64,000 nucleotides of DNA, from positions 25,167,705 to 25,231,704 of the forward strand of contig OZ022580.1 of NCBI GenBank assembly GCA_963669155.1, given 5' to 3'. Every line of letters begins with the position of its first letter. Positions within the stretch are counted from its first letter, which is position 1. Of this stretch, positions 14,401 to 26,100 are shown piece by piece. Under the pieces are notes generated by a model. It was given only the letters and a program-made list of their open reading frames with translations. It searched no databases and had not been told where the DNA came from. Position numbers and translations under genes: made by a program. Source of the stretch: Arbacia lixula. Its lineage: Eukaryota; Echinodermata; Echinoidea; Arbacioida; Arbaciidae.

Positions 14401-17400
14401 GTTACAGAGAGCGAGCCAGAACTCTAGGTTCCTTCCAGGACCCTGCAACGATAGACAAAATATGTTTCTGCATTTCAAAAGTTTTTCCATTGTCTATGGA
14501 ATTTACGTGTCATAACAAAATCGCTCAGACGACAAAAACCGACACATTTCACCCACCCATATCAACATTCAAGGGGGAAAAGAGGAGAAAGAAAACTATT
14601 CTGGGTAGAAGAAAATCTCTTTGATTTTAAGACTAGAGGACATATTCTCTCAAAATGACTGGCTTAATGTCAGCTACTTGGCTGATTTACACTTAGAGTA
14701 GTATACTTAGCTAAAATATGCAACTGAAAACCAAAGAATTTTACCTAAGTATTTTGCTACGTCGGAATTGTCAAAAGTTTTGATTCTGATTTTGGGTAAG
14801 TATTTTATTCCAGCCTAAATACAAATTAAAAATGCATATTTCTGAATACTTGCTCTCAATCTCTTCTGGCAGCATGGCGGTGGGCCCTTTGGCAACAGAG
14901 CTCTTGATTATGGGTCCTGTAAAGCTTACCACTGCTATCTATGACCCTTAAAGGGCATATACTGTACTGGAAAGACAAAAAAAAAAACTTCAAAAGGTGA
15001 TCATGAGCAATCTTCTTGTCAATGGTCTTAAATTCATGTGTTGTCCATTTAAGAAACTTGCTGAAAGTTATTTGAACACAAATGATCCACATCATTTGGA
15101 GTAATAAGTGATAAATCACAAATCCTGTAAATGTTCGGGCCAAACAATTTGAGAATTTATGATATAATCACTAATTACTCCAAATGTGGATCATTTTTTG
15201 GCATATAACTTTCAGCAAGTTTCTAAAATGGAGAATACATGAATTTAAGACCATTGGCAAGAAGATTCCTCACGATCACCTTTTGAAGATTTTTTTTGTC
15301 TTCCCAGTACAGTATATGCCCTTTAACGCCAACCTTACCTTGCTCTCGGTCTCCTCCGGTAGCATGGCGGTGGGCCCCTTGGCCACATAGCCCCGCACCA
15401 GCAGCAGCACCACCCTCCACAGGTACCCCGCCCCGCCTACCGAGCCCACCAGGTGGGTGAAGAGGGGCAGGCGCCGGTGCTCCGGGATGTGAGGGAAGGC
15501 ATCAACAAAGGTCTGCATCACCATGGTGACTGCATCCTCCAGGCTACCCACTAGGGAGGAGGGCAGGGACTGGTCCTGGCTGGCCTGGGGGGTTAGGGGG
15601 TGGGGAGGGTGAAGGAAGGAAGGGGGGGGGGGTTAGAAAAACAGACACATTTGTAATCAAAGCAGCAAAAGTAGGAAAGCAATTTGTTCAATGGGACATT
15701 CAATCATGCAGTCTTCTATCTTCTATCTATCTATCGGGGTCTGCAATGCATAGACTGGGGGACTTAAAAAACACACACACAAACAGGTTCATTTGATATC
15801 GAAGGACAGATAAAGAAAGGGCTTTCGTTGAAAGTTACAATTAATCATGCAGTCTACCTCTTCATCTGGGCCCTGTCTAGTAAAGAATTGAGATTGATCG
15901 CGACTACACTTGCAATGGACATCACTCATAACTCTGTATATCAGATATAGGGGAATGAACTTGCGATCGATTGAGATCAAGCAACTCTATATATAACAAG
16001 ATCTCTAGAAAGCCTACAGTGCAGGGAGCACCTACAGTTCTCAGCTTAGTTTTAATATTGATAATAACAAAGAGTGAAATCAAATGGACAGAATCTCATC
16101 CCTACCTTGACCAGGGCTGGTATGACGGTCTGAACGGTCTTGTGGATGACTTGGAAGCTGTGGCCGTCGTCATGACGCAGCAGACTAGCTCCCATGAAGG
16201 TGAAGATGGCCATGATGTGATGTAAGACGTGCTCCTGGAAGATGCAAGACACAGACAGTTTATTAACCATTCCTGCAGCAATTAGAGAGCTGCTAGCTAG
16301 GATTCGTGTGCATTATTGGTGACAAAATGTGCACCAGGTATATACTGACACGACGGAGGTCAGCTAGATGACGTGTAGGGTCAAAGACAAGTACAGAGGA
16401 CATGATGGATAACTCTGCCATTGACGAGAGTGAAGTTAAGTTTGAAAACAGACTTTGACCACTAAGAATGAACAGAGACGGAGTGACCCCGTAGACAAGT
16501 ACTTTGCACAACAGGTGCGACCTACAATGGAGATGCGTCCGAAGAAGAAAAATGCAGAGTCTGGCCCCTGCGCGTATAACATGCGTATGACAGATGATGA
16601 ACACCACGCAAATAATATGCATCCAACAAAAAAGCACCCAAAGTTCCACCCTTACGCATATAGCATGCGTCCCACAACAGATGAATACCCAGGCCACGTA
16701 TTCAAGCTGCATTCATCAATGAAAAACACAAAGTGCAACAACCACGCAATTAATATGCATCCGACGAGAGAGCGTGAACACTACGCATATGGTTGGCATC
16801 CGTCTATGACAAACTCAGAAGATATGCATGTCATGAACGCAGAGTACGGCTACCTGTCACAAGTAGGCTTGGAAATTGCCATTCATTTTATTTTCAATCC
16901 CTGTTATTCTTGCCCAGTTACAACGTATCCCAATTTGTTTCATTTTGCATGCACGGGTAGAAGCCGGTACACGTGTACCGCATGTTTAAGTGGGCGATCC
17001 GCGGTTAAATCTACTATTCATCTATATTCCTTTCATGATGCGTGTTACCATGGGTGTGTATGCAAATTAAACGTAAATGTTCGAGTTTGGTTGATTTAGT
17101 CCTTTCGTTCCCGTAGATTTGTCTTGGTACCGTTTTCAGGTACGTTAAGTCATTCAATGCATGTTATGGGTTACTTTGAAGCACCCACGCTAGTTTCTCT
17201 GTGCCACGCCCGAGGTGGTTTGTGCAAGGTATAGCCGTACGTTAGTTAGTCATTACGTTCTCTGATTTCAGCCTGTACAGTGGTCATTTGAGTTCGTATT
17301 AAATCTATAGTTGTAACTGAAGTTAAGCAGCCATCATGTTCTATCCACCTTATGTTATCCCGAGTTAATATTTACGTTCAACAATTATCATCATTTACCT

Positions 17401-20157
17401 TGTCGTAACAGACAAGTGTAAGTATTGGAAGAGGCGTCTTCGCTGTGTATTTGTGTATGGAAAACTCACCTATGGTGAGTTTAATTTCGGGACTGACGTC
17501 ACGCTTCATGCCCTCCAGCCGTGTCCCCCCTCCAAGCCGCCGCATAACCAGCCCACGTCACCATCTTCGTTTAGGTGTTGTCGCAATTGAATCTAATTGA
17601 ATGTCAAGCGCGCCAATATTAGTCCAACGCAGCACCGACGTAACAGGGGCCCAACCGCGAACTGTCAGGTTTTCGTACGTTTGTGTGATTCCGTATGTTT
17701 GCGTGAGTGATTTATTTGGTCGGTGTAAATTAATTATTATTTAATCACAAAATTTTTTTACTGTAACTTAGGATGAATGTAACTTTTTAGAACTGTTTTT
17801 TTTTCATATTGAGTGTTTTGACAGTTTTGTCATAAATGTACAATAACACACCTTGCAACACAGAGTTTATCAAACACTGATTAAAATAAAAGTTTACATC
17901 ATTTGTCCTTGTCAGTTTGTTGTGTTGATTGTCCACAGGTTTTTGACAAGCCCTTTAGACTCCTTGACAAACAAAGAGGAAAAACATGGACATTTAGAGA
18001 AATGAAGACAAAACTTGCGACCAGATTCTAATAAGCCAAGCAAGCAGAGACGTATTTGTTAAAGCTACGCAGTCGCAGGAGAAGACCAGACGAATCTCTA
18101 CAAGAGCTGGGCTGCAGTATATGTGAACTAACCACTAAAGCGTATCTGAACTTCGACATAGACGGAATCAACCGAGTTGCGAGGATTCACTTCACAGATG
18201 CTATACTCAACCCAGAACTAAGATCTCGTATCTTCAACACAAGAGCGACACTGAAAAGAGCCGAGAGACGACCACCCCTGTACACGTGCCATTACTGTGC
18301 ATTTTGTAATCGCAGCCAGGCCTTCATGGTCGCTCACAAGAGATCCCGGCATTTCGAAGCTAGAGTGCCAACCTCGCGGCTTGTACCTATGAGACACAGG
18401 TGCCTCACCACGCCCCCCCTGGAGGGAGATTGTCGTAGGCCGCACGACAAGAGACTTCGGCAACTGTCGTGCATGCCGTCCAGGACTCCGACACGGACCC
18501 CAGTAACGTCCCTGTCGCGAACTCCTGAGACGGCCCGCGATTTTCCTTCTTCCCCCGCGACGCAACTCCCTCCCAGTCTCTATTGAACTCCCTGCCGTTA
18601 TCTCCCCGCTGGCCTCCCCTGTCAAGGCCACAGCTTCCCCTTTCGCTTCCCCTTGATGCTCCCTCTGAAGCATCAAGCTCGCCGGAAGTTGAGGAGGCTA
18701 GTGCTGGGGCACGCTGAATAGTGAGGGGGTACAAACGTCCAACCCGGACAAGCATGTGGACAGACTGATGGGACAATATAGGAGAACACAAGACGAGGGA
18801 ACTGCCTCCACCTCAGGAGCAGCCAGTTCACGCGTGGAGTTCACAAATGGACTAAAGCCGGGAAAGACTGTATTTAGAGTAGTGGAAACACTTCACCTTC
18901 AAGATGGATGTTTCTACACGCTCTACTCATACAAGGTCGCCAAGAAAGCAGTATCCTCTTTTTGAATACATGTACTCTTCTTTTTCTCTCTCTCCCTCCA
19001 TTTCGTTTTCCCATCTTCATAAAGTAATTAAGTAGTGGGCATTTTGCTCAGTTAGATTATGGTTCCACAGAGGTCCGCCTCTGTCACACAGTGCTCTTTC
19101 TGCGGCTTACCTCCTGATACTCTCGGGTTATTTATCAGTCATGCTTGTAATTTGAGAAGCTATCTTTCCCCATAAAGTCTCAGTAAATTTTCGCCATAGC
19201 AAATTTTGGCCCCTTCTAAATTTTCGCCTTGTTATCATATAACTCTAGAAAGGTGGACCAAAATCAAGATAAGTTAGTTTTTATATAAATGTCCTGTCAT
19301 ACAAAAGTAATACAAATATACACACCTTTATTTCGACTACTTCCTATTCCTCCTCCTTGTTATCCGACTCTTCCCATCACTATCATATATCTTGACAAAA
19401 CACCCTATATTTTCATGAATGTCAACACTGGTTGACATTTTGACCCTGTCTGTGTATTTACTGCTCGGCACTTGGTCTTATTGAGGGCGCTGCACTGTGG
19501 CGACCACCAACTGGCTTTTACATTCTCTTGCTTTGGATCTTTATTCTTTGTTTTTCTGCACTTTTCCTTGGGTTTGTTTGGTTATTTAGCCACCATCATG
19601 TGCACTTCATTGTCGAGATCATTGTATTATGTATACTTTTGTTGTTCCAATGCACTGTTATGTTTTCTTTGTGTGTCTTTTGTAATTTTATGTCATTCTT
19701 CTATATCTTCTTGCCAGTGGAGGCCAATTTTCTGTAATTTTATATAGACAATAAAGTTGAATCTTGAAACTTGAATCTTATTGAAAATCATGGCCACGGG
19801 GTCAAGATCTAAAACACAACACCGTCCAACCAGTCCTATAATTTATTGCGACGCCGTTTCCCCTGGGATGCCACGCACTTCTACTATGTCTCAAGTCCCT
19901 AAACAACAACAACAACCTAGTAGTAGTGTGTCCTGCTCTCTCGAGTCACACACCATCTCTAATTCCGACTCGGTCGAGACTACCACCACTCAGAGAGAAG
20001 CTAATAATCACGACGATGGTCGTCGCAATACTTACAGGGAAGAGCTTGGCTGCTGCAGCGAGGAGTAGCAAGGCGTGACTGTGGGTTTGAGGGTTGTCGG
20101 AGGTCCGGATGCATTGCACGACCTTCTCTACACTGAACTGCTCCTCCATCAGAGACT
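324..20157 (-). CDS. HEATR1: HEATR1 exons 26-42 (C-terminal part, about residues 1342-2167)
   Basis: Coding exons in gene order: 26 20036-20157; 27 16106-16234; 28 15339-15584; 29 14319-14442; 30 13592-13800; 31 11276-11328; 32 10530-10653; 33 9668-9811; 34 6804-7022; 35 6035-6162; 36 5471-5570; 37 4542-4694; 38 3648-3782; 39 3311-3415; 40 2783-2948; 41 1225-1385; 42 324-482. Strongly conserved blocks include HALLLLAAAAKLFP (26), IMAIFTFMGASLLR (27), PEHRRLPLF (28), AKFWRALLHKAYDVLDKV (32) and RLLTFYRLSNSFAEKLK (40). Exon 31 is only 53 bases. Exons 37-40 cover the BP28 C-terminal domain. Exon 42 ends in frame at PSPK followed by GTGAGT, so at least one more exon lies left of base 1. Confidence 0.94.
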
Positions 20158-23100
20158 CTACACAGCAATAACAGACATGAGCATAGCAAACAAATCATTC
20201 AAAAGTATGCCAGGGTTCCCAGCCCATCAGGCAAAATCAGGGAAAAGTCAGGGAATTTGATAAAAATGCCTCAAATCAGGAAAAAGTTGGCGAATTTTGA
20301 TTAAATGACAGTATTTTGTACGTCAAATAGTTCACTGCAAATACATAGAAAACATGTGAAAGTGGAAATGCGTTGAAATAATTACCATACAATTTTGACA
20401 CTTCATCAGGAAAAAATTAGAGCAAAAATCAGGGAATATTGTTTTATTGGAATGCCGGGAATCCTGTATGGTAGTGGTAAAGATGATGGGACATGGACTC
20501 TTGTTAGAAAAAAATCTGCTATGACCCCAGGTCATATTATGGTTGGAATCCTCTGAAAATGATAAAAATCCAGACCCACCAAAAGGCAGAACAGAAATTG
20601 TCCCAGACATGCAAAACAGAGCACCTGTTAGTCAGGAACATACCTCTGTGATGTTTTTGCCTGTACGGTCTAAAGCACAGAATGTTTTTAGTGTCTGTTT
20701 GATGACCTCTAAAAAAAGTAATCCTTACCCGTAAATTATAATTTTATCCCCCCCCCCCCTCACCCACACCTAGCCTATCCTCTTTACCCCTCTCATACCT
20801 GGTTTTTCTCCCTGAGTCTAGATGATTGCAGATACTCAGCTGTTTGATGTATTTACTTGACCATTGTTCCATTCGGGCATCTCCATGCATTTACGGACCC
20901 CCCCCCCCCCCCTCCCCTAACCCCCTCCCTCACCCCAAATCAGATCAATCTTCTTTGCCCCTCTCATACCGGGTTTTTCTCCCTCCGAGTCCAGATGATC
21001 ACAGATACTCAGCACGGTGGTCAGTAGTAGCTGCTTGATGTATTCACTTGAGCCTTGCTCTGCATCAGGCATCTCCATGCATCTACACAAAACAACAATT
21101 AATATGATCATTGACCCCCATTGTACCATATGTGTATAATATTGTCACCACCAATACACATAAATCCCATAGACCCTCATTTTATTATCTTATTTGTAAG
21201 AGAAAATTTCCACAGCAAAATTCACCATACTCACATTTGCAATAGTGATTTAGCATTTAGGCGGGACTTTGTATATTTGATGCTTCCCCCCCCCCCCCCC
21301 CCCAAAATGTAACTAGTTGTTGCCTTCCCTGGAAATACAAACCCGTGGTGAGTAAGTGTGAATGTTCAAGTGTTGTTTTTTAAAGGGAATATACTGTACT
21401 GGGAAGACAAAAAGCCTTCAAAAAGGTGATCATGAGCAATCTTCTGGCCAATGGTCTTAAATTTATGTATTGTCTATTTTAAAAACTTGCTGAAAGCTAT
21501 CTGCCCACAAATGATCCACATTTGGAGTAATTAGTGATTAAATCACAAATCCTCAAATTGTTCAGCCCAAACATTTTGAAGACTTGTGATTCAATCACTA
21601 CTTACTCCAAATGTGGGCAAATCATTTTTATCAAGTTTCTAAAATGGACAATACATGAATTTAAAACCATTGGTAAGAAAATTGCTCATGATCACCTTTT
21701 TAAAGGCTTTTTGTCTTCCCAGTACAGTATATTCCCTTTAAATAATTGCAAACAAGTTCACCATAATCTATAACTCAGGACTATTTGCTGTCAAAGTGCA
21801 ACAGCCTGCTACTTTCAAAGCAATGCATCATGATGCCAAATCTCATGGAAATTCCGAAAACAAGTTTGTAAGTCACTGCACAGCATAGGTTTCTCTTTGA
21901 ATGGACCCTTGGCCTCTGCATCCCAAATCCATGACGCTCTACTTTATTAAAGGGCATATACTGTACTGGGAAGACAAAAAAGCCTTCAAAGGGTGATCGT
22001 GAGCAATCTTCTTGCCAATGGTCTAAAATTTATGTATTGATCATTTAAAAAACTTGCTGAAAGTTATTTGCCCTCAAATGATCCACATTTGGAGTAATTA
22101 GTGATTATATCCCAAATTCTCAAAATGTTCGGGCCGAACAATTTCAGGATTTGGGATTTAAACCCTAATCAGTCAAAATGTGGATCATTTGAGGGCAAAC
22201 AATTTTCAGCAAGTTTCTAAAATGAACAATACATAAACTTTAGACCATTGGCAAGAAGATTGCTCACGATCACCTTTTAAAGGCCTTTTTTGTCTTCCCA
22301 GTACAGTATATTCCCTTTAATATCTCAACATACAGTAACGCAACATACATAATAGAAGAGAGACTTACAAGCTGAGGAGTGTGAAGAGTGTTGGGACCAG
22401 CTCCTGTTTATCCTCCATTTTTCCCATCTTCCTTTGCTGCAGATTTTCCAAGATGGCCGTCACCCGTTGCCAGGGGCGACCCGAACCTGCCGCTGACTGC
22501 GCTGCATCTTCCTTGGCTGCCTGCTTCTGTTTTTGCCTGTTGCGAATTAAAGAGTGAACGAATAAATCAAGTAAGCCATTTTTGTAATGTATTCACAACT
22601 TTCCCCCTAACTGCAAAGTAACATTCACCCATATTTCATAATTCAGTTTCAATTGGTGGAACGCACTCTTAATCTATTAGTTGTTGCTACTACAAATATA
22701 ATGTATCGCTCTCGTGTCATTTAGAGATTACCCCCCTCCCCCCACCCCTTAAACAATGTTTCTCATTAAAACCAGTATTGGAGTAACCTGTATTTAACAA
22801 CTTCCTAACAGTCCTTAAGATATTGCCTGAATGGATTCGGGACGGATGTACGGACAACCCGAAAACAAAATTCCTCCGGCCACTTCGTGGTGGAGGCATA
22901 ATAAAAAAAACATCGCTTACTTTGCTTGTACGTAATGACTTCCTACTTATAGAGACCACATTTCCTGTCATGCTTGAGCAGTCTTGATATAAAGGTTTCA
23001 CCATATACTCCACAATAAAGCCTGACACAAAGAAGCTGAGGAACCCAACAAACAAACATTGCCTTACTTTGCCTTGCGGACATCCTTCACGCTCTTCAGC

Positions 23101-26100
23101 TTCTGAGCAGAGTTGATCTTATTCAGTTCCACTACAACTTGAGCAGCTGAGAGGGGCAGCTGAAAATAAAATCAATGGCAAATCAATCAATTCAATTTGA
23201 ATTTGGTTTTCTTTACGGACATTTAAATATTTACGCCACATATATACTACACAGAAATTGAAAGCTGCATTTTTTTAAAGAGGTTTTAGAGTGCAGCCTC
23301 CCATACATGCAAAATATATAATGATGGCATGATTAATATACTATAAAGACACTGAATATGCTGAATTATCTTTTGCTTTGACAGGGTCTATGACAAGGGT
23401 AGAGTTTGAGTAAAGTAAATCTTCCTGGTCTATGATTTTATATCCTTTCCTTTTTTTTTTTTTTATTTTTCCCCCATTCTTTTCTTTCCTGCCTCTGTAC
23501 TTTAGCATACTCCTTTCCTCTTTCTCTTCTGTCCCTTTTCTTTTTCTTGGCTTTTCTTTCTGTTCTTCATTTTGGTTTCTTTTTTTAATAGAACATCTCA
23601 CAAAAGTTTCTTTTTCTTATTCATCATTATCATTATTATCATTATCATCATCATCATTATCACCATCATTGTCATCATATTTATTTTTTAAGCAATTTGC
23701 CGGTTTGTGGGGAGAAGGGGGAGGGGGTTGGATTGTGACTGACCTTTCTGATGGTCTTGCTGACCAGAGTGGCCATAGCAGAGCTCTGTGTGTCCACCTG
23801 GAGGTCAATCAGTCTGGACAGGAGTCTCTGCTGGACATCTGGGGAGGGCAGGGCTGCAAACAAGTCCTTGGTGATCTGGGAAAAATCAAAGGAGGATTCA
23901 TATTGTTCAGTACAGTTCAGTTTATACTTCTCACCATTAACATTCACAAAATGCATTGAACTGCCTTGACAAATCAACAGGGTCAAATGATAAGATAGGC
24001 ACTTGCAGGAAAGGAAAGGCCCTTAGAAGAGGTGACAAGCTACTGAAATAAATCGAGACCATCTCTGATGTCGACAGAACAGTCATCATTACCACTTCTA
24101 CACTTTACCATTAACCCCATCATTACCAAGCACTGACAGTTCCACTTCAATAACAACTCAGTTTCTTGCCCATGATACTGAGTGGGTTAACCCTCTCAGT
24201 ACCAAACACTGACAGCTCCACTTCAATAACAACTCAGTTTCTGGCTTATGGGCTCAGAACTAAGCACTGACAGCTCCATTTCAATAATACAGTTTCTTGA
24301 CCATGAGACTGAGTAGTTTAACCCTCTCAGTACCAAGCACTGATAGCCCCATATCAATAACAACTCAGTTTCTTTCCTATGGGATTGAGTGGGTTAACCC
24401 TCTCAGTACCAAGCACTGACAGCTCCATTTCAATAACAATACAGTTTCTTGTCTATGGGACTGAGTGGTTTAACCCTCTCAGTACCAAGCACTGACAGCC
24501 CCATTTCAATAACAACTTAGTTTTTTGCCCACGGGACTGAGGTGGTTACTTTATTCTCACTGTACCTGTTTGATTGCCAGGATTGCAGGTGCTTCGGTGC
24601 CCGCACAAGGCGGCGTCTCACGGCCCAGCGCCTCCACAAACACATCCAGGCTCTGCTCCCGGCCTAGCACTACGGCCGTCTGCGGAGTAACATGTCCCAG
24701 AATGCACTGCAGGCTGCGCGTCTGGTCGGCACCGAGGGAGCCCTCCTCGACGAAGGCTTGGACCAGGAGGTCCTGCAACATGCCTAAAAGTGACTCAAGC
24801 ACAATCTGCAAAAACGGGATCAAGCAAATGTTATTACTGAGGAGAAATGCTTTGATTGTTATAAACCCATTCTACGCCACACAAAAAGCTGCCATATAGG
24901 ATTTGGGTGCAAACTGCATGACATATGGAGAAACCTGACAGCAACATAAAGTGTTTATAAAACTCAGCTCATATCTGGTATGATCATCCAATCATTAAGA
25001 AGCATCCAGTATTTGTATTTCAAATGGACCCTTCTTCTATTTAACATTGGAGATGAACAGGCAAAGGTATGTGTCACACGTTCAAATGACTTGAAAGAAG
25101 ATCAAATTCTTCATGAGCAATACACTTGGTACATCACAGCCCAAATATGTCAGGAAAGGTGCTTACAAGTTTTATATTGTCATTATATTGATACAGCTTT
25201 AAACGTAAAACAAATATTAGCTACTATGGTAATGCTCACTGGGCATTGGTTGTTTCCATGGTTATACCAACTTTGTGGGGTTTTTTTAATCAATACATTT
25301 TATTTGACTCACTTCTAAATCTACGAGACAGAGCAGCTGAAGAAGAGCCTTCTGGATGTGGTGTGGAATACCCCCCTCCTTCACACACTCCAGAAGCCAC
25401 CCCAGACACTGCTTGGCCTGTAGGGCATTGGCCCCCTTCACATCAAGAGTTTGAGTCCCTCTCTGCTTCTTCTTGGAGGGAGACGTCATGATGGGGGCAT
25501 TGTTAGCCTTCATCAAGGAGTTCCCAAGAGCCTGTTTGGATGAAATGAAATTTGATAATAATGTTCAGAGCACAGTGTGGTGATTTCTCCAGTTAGGTCG
25601 CAAACTAAAAACTAGAGCAATTTGACTGCCATGCAGACGATATATATGCCTCTGCCTCTTTGCTAGCTCTATTTAGATTTATTATCAGAAAACCTGTTTG
25701 GTGGGCAATGAACCATTGAACTCCTATGTGAAATGAAAATATATTCTGTTCTTCCATGTTTAGCCAAGTTTGGCAATGCTCATTGACGTTTGACCTTTTA
25801 CTTGTTTGACTTCCAATCTAATCAGTCCGTCTAAATCCATCCTTGTATCAAGTTTGTTTAAAATTAGCCAATTTTTGGATGAAGTTCATTGACCTTTGAC
25901 CTTTCAGAAATTTTATCCACACTTTTACCAGTCTACCTCCATGAAGTGATACATCTTTTACCATGTTTGGTTTAAATTCAATTTTGGTAAAGTTCATTGA
26001 CCTTTGAACTTTCAGGAATTTTATACAAAATGTCATCAGTCTATTCCTAAGTAGTGATCCCTCTTTCTACCATGTTTCATGAGAATTGGATCCTTGGATT

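Noticed and set aside
14849..14916. Exon 28 duplicate as an alternative cassette exon
   Set aside because: The damaged donor and the phase of the only nearby acceptor (CTTTACAG) do not fit exons 28 and 29.
18035..18586. Gag-like frame as part of a complete retrotransposon or virus
   Set aside because: No protease, reverse transcriptase, integrase or paired LTRs are visible around it. Only a fragment is supported.
23432..23959. 175-codon plus-strand open frame rich in Phe, Ser and Leu
   Set aside because: The first half is a T/C-rich low-complexity tract and the second half is the antisense of HEATR1 exon 22.
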